Shown piece after piece: positions 30,201 through 37,740 of a DNA stretch of 64,000 nt (positions are counted from its first letter, which is position 1; each line of letters begins with the position of its first letter). Under the pieces are notes generated by a model. It was not told where the DNA came from. It did not search any database and saw only the letters and a list, made by a program, of their open reading frames with translations. Origin of the DNA: Deltaproteobacteria bacterium (lineage in GTDB: Bacteria; Myxococcota_A; Polyangia; Polyangiales; Houyiibacteriaceae); assembly GCA_017644045.1 (NCBI GenBank), contig JAEPMI010000006.1, positions 274,980-338,979 on the forward strand, read 5' to 3'. Both the position numbers and the translations under genes were made by a program.

Positions 30201-30892
30201 GCACCTTGAAGTCGGAGCTCGAGAACCAGCTCAAGGACATTCGTCCCATCCATGAATGGGACGATTCACCGTTAGGTGCCAACGACCCGAGACCACTTCA
30301 TCAGTGGGGCGCCAATGGCACGGCGGCCACTGAGGAGGAACAACTCGTTCTGGTCGTGCGCGGCGACTTGCTGAAGCGATATCCCAACGCCGTCATTTAC
30401 GCGGTTGGTGCTCGGAATGAGGGTACCGAGGAGAGCCCGAGCTTGAAACCCGAGCTCCCCGAGTTCGGAGGCACGAGCGACCGCCCGATCTTCCCAGTCT
30501 TCAAGGGTGCTTTGGGAGCCGACCTAGTGTTCTTTGGATTCCCCTTCGGAGAACGAGCTGCCCGCAGCGCTATGGTCGACAAACGATTGGTCAGTGAAGG
30601 CATGTTCTTCGTCATCGAGGAGCGGATGGGCGAAGCTCGTTTCGGGTTGGACTCCGCCACCAGCAACTCCCCCGGACCTGTCGAGTTGAACGCCTGGAGC
30701 GACCTGAACTGGGGGCACTTCGGACAGGCCGACGGAGGTGAGCACTCCTACATCGGGGATGCCGCAATCAGCGTGCAAGGTGACAGTTGGAACGACCTGA
30801 CGTCGGCGGAGCTCGCCTCTGCGACGCTGCAGCAGCCCGCGCGCCTCGTGATCCACGCGGACCAGCTGATCCCGAAGCCAGCCCAAGCGTGA
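27242..30892 (+). CDS. Giant protein of unknown function, last of the five-gene cluster
   Basis: The 1,216-residue protein starts with GTG overlapping the previous stop by four bases. There is no signal peptide. The N-terminal 350 residues contain conspicuous aromatic motifs (PNYFPAIEFSDPDFVWRF; VLPYFYDWEFQTSQRGDFE). Around residues 400-460 and 660-760 are beta-rich stretches resembling fibronectin-type modules (SYHVAIVTTASGN; YDVTVSWVTE), the second followed by a Gly/Ser linker. The last 250 residues include WRGYPTDQRGTYCSQFW and VIYAVGARNEG. No catalytic signature is recognised. It ends the run; the next gene is convergent, and no obvious terminator is seen between them. Confidence 0.75.
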   Translation: MTVYYHFVSTLRQGLAGQIERSPEGKRAVIDLSLQVARRKVGSEEWDANASPVARSVYLYGPGDVTGFDRRIVSRTDPAPRSGNFEPNYFPAIEFSDPDFVWRFSPEPPDGRGQTMPWIALIVLHSEEFEIPKRGTNQRPAIRIHSQESLPDPSTLRRWCHVQGTSGDESLGADEEARGEELERLAGEGPEVLVSRLICPRRLAPKTRYRAFVVPTYALGRAAGLDTAEAWSEVAERGAIDPAWDHQTPDEIVLPYFYDWEFQTSQRGDFEFLVRMLEGRTLENLGLRDLDCTSPGFGLTVEEPLRWEGALKSLDTTYTSWGRDRPGTSQPEPFRVQLAAHVLNRSTPTVQVERAPNFDPNGVLEEFTPSLLSDGRSVRFYWKTAGPTEGVLEIGPENRDGTYLYSSSHASGGLDNEHEVVLPLVPERSYHVAIVTTASGNTTRTGDAGVRVPLPVLTPPIYGRWHAARSRVSAAADEGGWLHELNLDPRHRAAAGLGSEVVRKQQEGLMASAWDQIGAVEAANDLLRRAQLGREGSLRLHQRLARLPLEDFLRVTAPAQKRVVRTGEDQERRTVATEIPARSQIPAAAVAPAFRRIARARGPLRKIQGTRRGDMLARMAAGELSPAGPPPELPGIVGLCDVSRSLAAAHAATLVPHVTLTATAAPTNDGERYDVTVSWVTERASRREASGDLGFAGTKPATGHESFGPFAFPPGASTGTGSPSGGVVSGGSLGGPGVVLPMAAQHHFRLECEGPFGTTVASTSVTVSSTGMVTQGPPALESSEEPRDSAVRLCERKMRCADVKSAVASAFESIGIDGQVDVANAACFAFDELRPPPPTPAPPVRGIAWLEKLRSDVLSALDPNETVRTRAERRVPVIAKRVADGWNGDPLDEIIAHPVFPQPMYEPLRDLSKSHVLPGVETVPQNTVGLLKTNGRFLESYMVGINHELSRELLWRGYPTDQRGTYCSQFWRVDEFVPDDEQVDEDGTLKSELENQLKDIRPIHEWDDSPLGANDPRPLHQWGANGTAATEEEQLVLVVRGDLLKRYPNAVIYAVGARNEGTEESPSLKPELPEFGGTSDRPIFPVFKGALGADLVFFGFPFGERAARSAMVDKRLVSEGMFFVIEERMGEARFGLDSATSNSPGPVELNAWSDLNWGHFGQADGGEHSYIGDAAISVQGDSWNDLTSAELASATLQQPARLVIHADQLIPKPAQA

Positions 30893-31061
30893 AAACACGC
30901 ACGACCGTCGAAAACTGGGTCCGACCGCGCAGGGAGCGGGCCGGCTTCATTCCTCTGCTTCTCTTGATCTCGGCAAGCTCTGCGTAGCCAGCAACGGGAG
31001 ACACTACGTGTGCAAAGGCTGAGAGACCGGCCTACCTCGGCGCCACATTTGCCTCCCTGCC

Positions 31062-31706
31062 TCAGCGCTCGCCGAGAACGCGCTGCATCTCGTTTCCCAG
31101 CCAGGCGGGATAGCTGGCGGATGCCGCTCCGGTGAGGACCACCGCACCTGACACGACATCATTCACAACAGCCGTGAGCGCTCGAAGAAGGTCCCCTGCT
31201 GCACCGAATGCCTCCACGCCCAGAGTGACCACCTCCACGCTCGGCCGACCGGCGACGCGTGCGGTGACCTCGGTGAATTCTAGGCCGCAACCAGCGGCGG
31301 GTCGGGCCGTCGGAGAGACTTCCGTGACGGAATCTCCATCGAACTCGAACTTGCGCAGCCGGCGTTTCTTTTCCGTGTCCGCGACCCACCTGTGGTCTGG
31401 GTCGAGCGCGTTTCCGTTGAGGGGAATCGAGAGCTTCTGCCAGCGCTCCAAATCACCGACGACGCCAGGCGCCACTTCGAAGCCATGGATGACGCCCGTT
31501 CTGTATTTGACCTCAAACTTCGGAGGCTTGTCCGCCTCTACCCGCTCCTTGGTCCCGATATCTAGCCGAGCAGGGTCCACGTAGTATCGGTCGATCCGCT
31601 GCTTGCCCTCGTTCTCGACGGCAACTCCATCGAACAATCCGGCCACGGAATCGGCCTCCCCGCGAGTCAGAAACCACCTCAGCTCCAAACTTTCCTGAAC
31701 GAACAT
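31062..31706 (-). CDS. Hypothetical protein, possibly CYTH/triphosphate-tunnel-like
   Basis: The 214-residue protein has a good ribosome site (GGAGGACGA before the ATG). It opens ELRWFL and contains DRYYVD, KERVEADKPPKFEVKYRTG, LERWQKLS and KKRRLRKFEF, with charged residues alternating along strands in a way reminiscent of CYTH tunnel proteins. The usual ExExK start is not exact, so this is only a suggestion. The C-terminal 70 residues are small and hydrophobic (LLRALTAVVNDVVSGAVV). It converges on the giant-gene cluster and lies inside the repeat-bracketed segment. Confidence 0.65.
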   Translation of the reverse strand: MFVQESLELRWFLTRGEADSVAGLFDGVAVENEGKQRIDRYYVDPARLDIGTKERVEADKPPKFEVKYRTGVIHGFEVAPGVVGDLERWQKLSIPLNGNALDPDHRWVADTEKKRRLRKFEFDGDSVTEVSPTARPAAGCGLEFTEVTARVAGRPSVEVVTLGVEAFGAAGDLLRALTAVVNDVVSGAVVLTGAASASYPAWLGNEMQRVLGER

Positions 31707-31933
31707 TCGTCCTCCGTTCCGTGACTACCCGTGGCTCCTGTCGGTCTCTATATTCATCGGCGACGCTGACGTGCGCGGCTTCGCGCCCGAGCCCCGGGTC
31801 CGCACCCCTGTGAGCAGAGAGAACTCAATTATTGCGTCCACGTCAATGTCGCTCTGGCGGCAAACTCCCCCTCGTCATCGCGCGCCGCAGCACTAACCAC
31901 GTTGAGAGTTCTCCTGGCGTCTAAGGGAACGCC

Positions 31934-32392
31934 ATGGTCGAAGTGACGGCTGAGAAGGATTTCCATGAAGAGAGTATTCGAACCTCGCGGTTACTTTCCC
32001 ATGGGACGAAGGTCAGCCCCTTCCTCAACGCGACTGACGTGACCCAGGCGGATGTTCCATGGGGGGTGCTCGGTGAGATGAGCATCGCCGCTGGAAGGAT
32101 CGCTCCCGGTCGGGAGTCCACGATTCACATGCACCCGGTGGTGTCGCAGGTGACCTACGTCGTGGCTGGAGACCTGACACTGCGGATGAAAGGACCCGCG
32201 GACGACGACCACTACGAACTCGTCCTCGCGCCAGGTCAGGCGGCAGTCAGCGAACCGGGACGCTCTTTCAGCTGGCCAATCTGGGCTCCGCCCCGGTGGA
32301 CGTGCTCTACATCGCGAACCCGTCGCATGTCTTTGAAGCCGAACACGGGTCGCATCCGATCTACGACGACACCGTCATGTCGCCGCCAGTTG
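31934..32392 (+). pseudogene. Cupin-domain protein, frameshifted relic
   Basis: The first 110 codons encode a cupin beta-barrel with the metal-binding motif IHMHPVVSQVTYVVAGDL. At about 32257-32260 the frame is lost. The continuation is plainly readable in the next frame (GTLFQLANLGSAPVDVLYIANPSHVF), so one base has been lost after CCGGG. Neither frame then finds a natural end before the direct repeat and terminator. The gene is therefore disrupted and probably also truncated at its 3' end. It lies at the edge of the accessory segment. A sequencing error could explain the single shift, but not the missing end. Confidence 0.7.
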
Positions 32393-32585
32393 GAACGACC
32401 TTCCCGCACCGCCCAGGCTCCGAGCCACGATCGCCGAAACGCAGGAGAGTGCACCGGCGCGACGACAGGCGAGCATGGGTCGGCTCCAGGCCCGAAAAGG
32501 CGATGGGAACGTGCCCTGACACGGTCTGCCTCGGTGGTTCCGGGGCCAGGGCCACCTACGCCGCGAGGCTCACCTCCAGCCGTTG

Positions 32586-32621
32586 CTCCACCAGGTGGTA
32601 CAAACCGCGTTGCGGGCCCCC
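32586..32621 (+). repeat. Direct repeat, right copy
   Basis: This copy matches 13234-13269 at about 31 of 36 positions in the same orientation. Here the LLHQVVQ-type reading continues upstream as REAHLQP. It sits about 12 bases before the terminator at 32634 and at the shift to uniform high GC. Confidence 0.6.
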
Positions 32622-32633
32622 GCAACCAAGCAG

Positions 32634-32670
32634 AACGCCGCAGCCCAAAGGGCTCGCGGCGTTTCTTTTT
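32634..32670 (+). terminator. Rho-independent terminator
   Basis: AACGCCGC-AGCCC pairs with GGGCT-C-GCGGCGTT around an AAA loop (one bulged C), giving about 13 base pairs, followed by a T-rich tract (TTTCTTTTT). It would stop rightward transcription coming from the accessory side before the FHA gene at 32724. This is the clearest terminator in the window. Confidence 0.85.
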
Positions 32671-32723
32671 CCGTCTGGCCCACGTGGGCCACGAACCTCT
32701 GCTGAGCTGGCTACACTCTCCCC

Positions 32724-33602
32724 GTGAGGCCGCTCGTCGTCTTGGCCCATGGGCTCGTCGTCGCGGGGGTGCTCCTCGCGCTCTTCAACGCCGCGCGCAC
32801 GCTTCGCCGCGCGCTGAAGACCGAGCTCTTCCTCTCCTTCGTCCGCAAGAACGCCGAGGCCGGTCAGCACGTTCGGATCCAGCGAGCGGTGACCCTTTCG
32901 TCGAGCGCCGAGCTCTGCGCGCTGACGCAGCGTTGGCTCGACCTCGAGCTGCCGGAGGTGGTGCACGCGCCGCCGGGTCGCGCTGGCTATCGCGAGCCGG
33001 CGGAGGTGGTGTCGATCGAGGAGCGGGTGCGCGCGGCGCTGGCGCCCTACGTCGAGAAGCGGCGGGCGCGACTGCTCGCGTCGCTTCCCTGGAGCGGGAT
33101 CGCGCTGTGCGTCGCGGCGGCCGGCGTGGCGCTCGGGTCGGAGCACACGTGGGTGCTGGGGCTCGGCCTCCTCGCGGGCCTCTTGGCGCTCTACGGCGGC
33201 CGAGGGGTCTGGGGGATGAATCGGGATCTCGCCATGGCCCTCGAGGTGCTGGTCATGCTGCCTCGCCCGGAGCCGGAAGACCGCGTGGCGATCGAAGAGG
33301 AGCAGCATGGACCACGACGGCCTCGGCGCTTGGTGGTGCACGGTCCGAGAGGGTCGTCGCGCGAGTTTCCGCTCGAGGCGGGCATCGTGAAGATTGGCTC
33401 GACTGGAAGCGCAGACCTCAGGCTCGAGGGAGAAGGGGTGTCGCGGCTCCACGCGGTGCTCGAGGTCGGGCTGGAAGAGGTGGCGCTCATCGACCTGGGG
33501 TCGGCGGAGGGCACCTGGGTCAGCGGGACGCGAGTCAACAAGCACACGCTGGTAGCAGGAGATCGGGTGACGATCGGCGAGCACGAGCTAGAGGTGCTCT
33601 GA
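32724..33602 (+). CDS. Membrane-anchored FHA-domain protein
   Basis: The 292-residue protein starts with GTG. One hydrophobic helix lies at the N-terminus (VVLAHGLVVAGVLLALF) and a hydrophobic hairpin at about 120-155 (GIALCVAAAGVALG; WVLGLGLLAGLLALYGG). The C-terminal 90 residues are an FHA domain with VKIGSTGSADLRL, SRLHAVLE and LIDLGSAEGTWVSG, the phosphothreonine-binding loops. It should sit in the inner membrane with the FHA domain in the cytoplasm, binding a kinase substrate. No kinase gene is adjacent. Confidence 0.85.
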   Translation: MRPLVVLAHGLVVAGVLLALFNAARTLRRALKTELFLSFVRKNAEAGQHVRIQRAVTLSSSAELCALTQRWLDLELPEVVHAPPGRAGYREPAEVVSIEERVRAALAPYVEKRRARLLASLPWSGIALCVAAAGVALGSEHTWVLGLGLLAGLLALYGGRGVWGMNRDLAMALEVLVMLPRPEPEDRVAIEEEQHGPRRPRRLVVHGPRGSSREFPLEAGIVKIGSTGSADLRLEGEGVSRLHAVLEVGLEEVALIDLGSAEGTWVSGTRVNKHTLVAGDRVTIGEHELEVL

Positions 33603-33714
33603 AGGAGTTCGGGTGAACACGATCGAGCGCGCCAATGGCACCGCGTACACGGTGACGCTCCAGGAGCGCTCGAGAACTGCCGGCGACGACGTTGAGCGGC
33701 GTGGCTCCCGTGAC

Positions 33715-34323
33715 TCAGTGATGGCTGGAGCGGCAGGTCACCTTCAGTCCGAGGTCCTTCTTCAAGCCGCGCACGAGTCCCGAGCTCGCCAGCGACCGAC
33801 CGTCGACCGCGCCGCGACTCGTGAGGGTGAGCACGTCGTGGAAGGACCCGACGTCGGGCCTGGCAAGAGGGTGCCGCTCGGCTGCGTAGACGTCGAAGGC
33901 TCGCACCGCCACCGGGTCACGGAGAGCCACGTAGGCGACGCCGTCGATGGGCTCGTCGCGCCATCGCGCGCTCTCGGTGGTCAGGAGAAAGGGCGTCCCG
34001 CTCGGCAGATCGGCGACCGCTTCGACCGCGACCGCTCCCGAGCCCTCCCAGCGCCGCTCGAACTCCCGCGATGCCGGCCCCGGCGCCGTCGGGAACGACC
34101 GGATGCCGCGCTCCCCGAGCTCCTGGAACGGCCACCACCCGGTCATCCGATGCCGCAAGCTCTCGATCGGACCCAACGACGGCGCCTTCGGCAGCGTCAG
34201 GACGCACGCCCCGCCGAAGAGCCCGGCTTCGACGCAGCGCTCGACGATGGCCCGTCGAGTCGCGTCATCGAGAGGACTTCCGCCTCGATCGATGCAGACG
34301 TGAACGGTGGTGTAGACACCCAT
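33715..34323 (-). CDS. Hypothetical protein
   Basis: The 202-residue frame has normal high-GC codon use; the longer plus-strand frame over it is a shadow. The product starts MGVYTTVHVCIDRGG, has no signal peptide and no membrane helix, and mixes short strands and helices. The region GWWPFQELGERGIRSFP is aromatic-rich. The family is not recognised. It runs away from the FHA gene (convergent) and is followed upstream by another minus-strand gene. Confidence 0.65.
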   Translation of the reverse strand: MGVYTTVHVCIDRGGSPLDDATRRAIVERCVEAGLFGGACVLTLPKAPSLGPIESLRHRMTGWWPFQELGERGIRSFPTAPGPASREFERRWEGSGAVAVEAVADLPSGTPFLLTTESARWRDEPIDGVAYVALRDPVAVRAFDVYAAERHPLARPDVGSFHDVLTLTSRGAVDGRSLASSGLVRGLKKDLGLKVTCRSSHH

Positions 34324-34433
34324 CGCCCTGACCTACGTCGAGCCCCTGGGTTTCTCCCGTCGGCCGACATCGACCCCGCTGGGACGCGACCCGCCGGGAC
34401 GCGACCCGCTGGATTGCACCACCCGTTCTCCCT

Positions 34434-34832
34434 TCAAGGCGTGAAGCCGGGATTCGCCGATCGGTTGCGCCAGTACTCGTGCAGCGGCGGGAGGCCATGG
34501 GCTTCGCGATAGGCCTCGATGGCGAAGCCGGCGATCAAGCCGATCACGAAGCCGACGACGATCCCCTTCTTGGTGTTGGTGCCCCAACCCGGCACGAGGA
34601 GGCCGAGCAGCGAGGGGCAACAGAAGAAGCCGAGCACGAAGCCCAGCGTGAAGCTGCCGGTGTTCTCGCTGGTGCCCGAGCTCGTGCGGCGGGTCGAGAC
34701 ACTGGGCCTACGGGGACCACGTCGAACCATCTCGATGGCCGTGCACTTCTTGCAGAGCGGAGGCCCCTCGATCTCGTGAACGAGCTCGTCCGAAGGAACG
34801 AGGGTTCCGCACGACGGGCAGGGGATGTCCAT
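34434..34832 (-). CDS. Zinc-ribbon membrane protein
   Basis: The 132-residue protein opens with a zinc ribbon: CPSC at residues 5-8 and CKKC about 20 residues later. A Ser/Arg-rich linker leads to two hydrophobic segments (SFTLGFVLGFFCCPSLLGLLVPG; GIVVGFVIGLIAGFAIEAYR), so it is a small inner-membrane protein with a cytoplasmic zinc finger. Proteins of this build are common in myxobacteria; the function is unknown. Confidence 0.75.
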   Translation of the reverse strand: MDIPCPSCGTLVPSDELVHEIEGPPLCKKCTAIEMVRRGPRRPSVSTRRTSSGTSENTGSFTLGFVLGFFCCPSLLGLLVPGWGTNTKKGIVVGFVIGLIAGFAIEAYREAHGLPPLHEYWRNRSANPGFTP

Positions 34833-34947
34833 CAGCGGTCCGGTCTCCGGAGGGCTTCGCTCACCGCGGATTCATGGCACGACTCAATGGGATAATCGAG
34901 CCACTTCTCTCGTGCCGAGGCACGGCGCGTCCAAGCGCTTCGCGCGT

Positions 34948-36387
34948 TTAGTCCTTCCGCCGACGAACGGCGAACACGACGAGCGCGAGCACGTAGAGAC
35001 CCGCGAGCGCGACCGGCGCGTTTCCGAGCCGCGCGTAGACGGTTTCGCGGCGCTCGATCGGGAGGTCGACCAGGAGCACGTGGGCGTCCTCGTCGGCGCG
35101 CATCCAGCCGCGGACTCGACCGAGCGAATCGAAGCCAGCGGAGGCGGCCCAGCGAGTCGATCGCAGCAGGGCGTAGCCACCTTCGATCGCGCGGACGCGG
35201 CTCATGAGCGTGTGGATGGGGTCGATGCCCGCCCAGTCCGACGAGGGCAGCGCCACGAAGTCCGCGCCGACGGCCGCGTGGGCGCGCGACATCTCGGGGA
35301 AGTCGGCGTCGTAGCAGATGGCGAGGCTCACGGTCCCGTACGGGCGCTCGAGGCGCGGCACGGGGTTGTCCGAGGGCTCGGTCTCGCCGGGCACGGGGTG
35401 GCGCTTGTAGTAGCGCGTGAGCACCTCGCCGCGGTCGTCGATGAAGACCGCGAGGTTGTCGAAGGCGAGGGGCTGCTCGTTCGTGACGATGATGTAGGCG
35501 AGCACCAGGTCGACGCCGTGCGCCGCAGCGAACGCCTTGCCGCGGTCGACCAGTGCGGCCTCCTCTTCGGGTCGAACGGCGGTGGCGCCCTCGTTCCAGA
35601 CCACCAGGCGCGCGCCGCGTTCGGCCGCGCGCTGCGACCGCTCGAAGAGCACGTCGACCTCGGCCGCGAGCTCTTCGCGCTGGGGCAGACCGCCCTCACC
35701 GAAGCCGAGCGCGGTGGTGACGGCGCCCACGGTGGTCGTGGTCGCGTCGCTGGGCTGCGCGAGGCGCCAGGTCCCGAAGCCGAAGACCGCGGCCAGGCCG
35801 AGCGCGAGCGCGAGTGTGTGTCCGCGCCATCGCCGCTCGGGGTTGGCGAGGATGGCCGCGAGCCACGCGGGGGCCCAGCCCATCACGAAACCGACGCCGG
35901 CGACGCCGAGCACGCTCGCGAGCTGTAGCAACACGAGGCTGTCGGGCACGCCCGCGGAGGTGGTGCCCCAGGTTCCGAGCGGCGAGCCCATCGCGCCGCT
36001 CCAATCGGAGAGCGCGTTGAGCGCGGCGAAGGCGACGATGGCGTGCCCCTCCGAGGTGCGGCGGCGGAGCGCGTCCCAGATCATCAGCACGACCCAGAGG
36101 CCGAGCCCGCCCGGGAGACCGTAGGCGATGGGCATGAACCAGGGCATCGGTGGCGTGACGATGGTGGCGAGCTGAGCGGTGGCGGCGAAGAGCGCGGCCA
36201 GCAGCACCAAGCCGCGACCGCGCCAGCTGTCGACGCGCCGGACCCAGAGCAACCAGGGCACCGGCGCGAGCCACGCGCAGAGCTCGATCGACTGACGGCC
36301 GCCCGCGAAGGTGGTGCAGAGGATCGCGAGGAAGATGAGTGCGCCGGTGGTGATGGCCGGGCGATGGGACGACGGATCGGTAGACAT
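34948..36387 (-). CDS. Lnt-like apolipoprotein N-acyltransferase / membrane nitrilase
   Basis: The ATG at 36387 is chosen because AAAGGAGCC precedes it; the 33 extra upstream codons look non-coding. The 479-residue protein has several N-terminal membrane helices (about residues 12-200) and a C-terminal carbon-nitrogen hydrolase domain with the catalytic triad: Glu in VVWNEGA (about 261), Lys in YYKRHPVPGE (about 326) and Cys in AICYDADFPE (about 357). This is the layout of Lnt, which adds the third acyl chain to lipoproteins on the periplasmic face. Whether this copy is the housekeeping enzyme or a paralogue is unclear, since a TetR gene lies directly upstream in the same direction. Confidence 0.82.
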   Translation of the reverse strand: MSTDPSSHRPAITTGALIFLAILCTTFAGGRQSIELCAWLAPVPWLLWVRRVDSWRGRGLVLLAALFAATAQLATIVTPPMPWFMPIAYGLPGGLGLWVVLMIWDALRRRTSEGHAIVAFAALNALSDWSGAMGSPLGTWGTTSAGVPDSLVLLQLASVLGVAGVGFVMGWAPAWLAAILANPERRWRGHTLALALGLAAVFGFGTWRLAQPSDATTTTVGAVTTALGFGEGGLPQREELAAEVDVLFERSQRAAERGARLVVWNEGATAVRPEEEAALVDRGKAFAAAHGVDLVLAYIIVTNEQPLAFDNLAVFIDDRGEVLTRYYKRHPVPGETEPSDNPVPRLERPYGTVSLAICYDADFPEMSRAHAAVGADFVALPSSDWAGIDPIHTLMSRVRAIEGGYALLRSTRWAASAGFDSLGRVRGWMRADEDAHVLLVDLPIERRETVYARLGNAPVALAGLYVLALVVFAVRRRKD

Positions 36388-36504
36388 GACGGCTCCTTTG
36401 GCTTCGGACGGACCGGGGCATCGCGGCCGCGGCGTCGGCCGCAGCACCGGGCGCACGTCGCCCTGCCCCTGACGAGGCGCGTGCATGGATGGGTGGCGTT
36501 CAGC

Positions 36505-37158
36505 TCAGCGGGGCGTCGGCCCCGCGTGGGCGTCCCACAGCCAGCGCAGCTGGGTGGTGAAGGCGACCTCGAGCGTGAGGCTCTCGGTCTGGCGCACCAG
36601 CACGGGCGCGCCGAAGAAGATGGTCGCGACGGCGGCGAAGACGAGGTCGACGGGCGTGTCGACGCGCAGGTGACCGAGCTCGACGGCGCGCTTCAACAGC
36701 GGGGGAACCAACGTCTCGAGCCCCGCCTGGCGAGACACCTGCTCGATGTCCTCGCAGTCGGGGAACATCCGGCGCAGGTCCTCGTCGGTCGGGGGCGTCA
36801 GCTCGCGGCCGAAGTGGTGCCGGGTCTGGTACGCGACGATCTCGGCGAGGACTCCGGGGTGCTCGTCCGAGCGCTCGGCGGTCGAAGCGAGCATGAGCTC
36901 GATCGCGCCCAGCGGATCGTTCTCCGGATGGCGCGAGACCCGCCACGCCATCTCGATCGTCCAGAGCTGAACGAAGAGCGCGAGGATGTGGTCCTTCGAA
37001 GGGAAGTAGTTGAAGAACGTCGCCGGGCTCACCCCGGCGACGTCCGCGAGCTCCGACGCCGAGATGGAGGCGAGCGGACGCTCGTCGAGCCGCGCGAGGG
37101 TGGCCTCGAGGATGCCGATGCGAGTCTCGGCTGCTTTGATCGCTCGTCGCGACGCCAT
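36505..37158 (-). CDS. TetR-family transcriptional regulator
   Basis: This 217-residue protein has a typical N-terminal TetR helix-turn-helix (residues about 15-60, ELADVAGVSPATFFNYFPSKDHIL) and a helical ligand-binding C-terminal domain. It likely controls its own promoter and the Lnt-like gene downstream: an inverted repeat lies just upstream of its start (37183-37218). The ligand is unknown. Confidence 0.9.
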   Translation of the reverse strand: MASRRAIKAAETRIGILEATLARLDERPLASISASELADVAGVSPATFFNYFPSKDHILALFVQLWTIEMAWRVSRHPENDPLGAIELMLASTAERSDEHPGVLAEIVAYQTRHHFGRELTPPTDEDLRRMFPDCEDIEQVSRQAGLETLVPPLLKRAVELGHLRVDTPVDLVFAAVATIFFGAPVLVRQTESLTLEVAFTTQLRWLWDAHAGPTPR

Positions 37159-37182
37159 GTCCCTGGTGTAGCCAGGAACATT

Positions 37183-37218
37183 TATGGAGTCAACTATATT
37201 TTTGGAGCCAACTCCATA
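37183..37218. promoter_or_regulatory. Palindromic operator, probable TetR site
   Basis: The arms TATGGAGT and ACTCCATA form a perfect eight-base inverted repeat separated by 20 bases. The same stretch also reads as two near direct repeats, TGGAGTCAACTATATT and TGGAGCCAACTCCATATT. It is much more A/T-rich than its surroundings and lies 25 bases before the TetR start, so it overlaps the expected promoter. Autorepression by the TetR protein is the natural inference. Confidence 0.65.
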
Positions 37219-37238
37219 TTTTCGATCTCAGGCGGGCG

Positions 37239-37580
37239 TCAGGCCTTGGCCGCCCAGGAGTTGCAGTAGGCGTTCGGGTCGATGGGTCCGGCGATGAGCG
37301 TGCAGCTACCGCACTGCTGCGCGCCGCCGGCCGTGTAGAAGTTGCAGTTCGTGCAGTTCTTCTGGGTGCCGTACGGCGACTGGGCGACGTAGCCGAGCGA
37401 GGAGCGGGTCGACTGCTGCTGCGGCGTCAGGCCGGAGGTGTCGTTGCAGTTCGGGCCCTCTTCACCGCCGCAACCGCTGGTGCCGCTGCCGAGGACCAAG
37501 AGGCCGATGGTGGCGGCCCCGAGGCCAGCGCCCCGGCGAATGAGCTCACGGCGGGTCAACTTGTCGTTCTTCTTCATCAT
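37239..37580 (-). CDS. High-potential iron-sulfur protein (HiPIP), Tat-exported
   Basis: From the ATG at 37580 (GGAGAG ribosome site; a second ATG follows at once) the protein is 113 residues. It has a twin-arginine signal (TRRELIRRGAG then a hydrophobic core) and a possible lipobox ending at Cys37. The mature domain has CTNCNFY (Cys76, Cys79), Cys93 in GSCTLI and Cys106 in YCNSW, the ligand spacing of HiPIP [4Fe-4S] clusters, which carry electrons in the periplasm. Cys90 is extra. The 80-base gap to the TetR gene holds the operator. Confidence 0.88.
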   Translation of the reverse strand: MMKKNDKLTRRELIRRGAGLGAATIGLLVLGSGTSGCGGEEGPNCNDTSGLTPQQQSTRSSLGYVAQSPYGTQKNCTNCNFYTAGGAQQCGSCTLIAGPIDPNAYCNSWAAKA

Positions 37581-37740
37581 CGCTTTCTCTCCGGTTCGAG
37601 CGCGCCTGCGCTCCGTGATCGACGGACGAGAGTTCACGATGCGTGCCACGACCGACCGCCGAGAAGCAGCGTTTCGGGGGCGTCATTGAAACCGATGCGT
37701 TGCGACGCGTGGTGCAGCGCGTTTCAGCGATGCAGCGCCG

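Larger units (their letters stand above)
32393..32723 (+). other. Junction between accessory and high-GC sequence, without a gene
   Basis: This stretch contains the tail of the cupin relic, the right copy of the direct repeat and a strong terminator, then the start of the FHA gene. No intact gene is supported on either strand. Composition rises from mixed to strongly GC-rich within it. Confidence 0.5.

Noticed and set aside
13788-30892. Contractile injection system or phage tail particle
   Set aside because: No sheath, tube, LysM, baseplate or AAA+ ATPase signatures were seen in the five products.
33613-34512. A 299-residue plus-strand open frame
   Set aside because: It lies opposite the better-supported 202-residue minus-strand gene, and its product is Arg/Asp/His-rich without structure.
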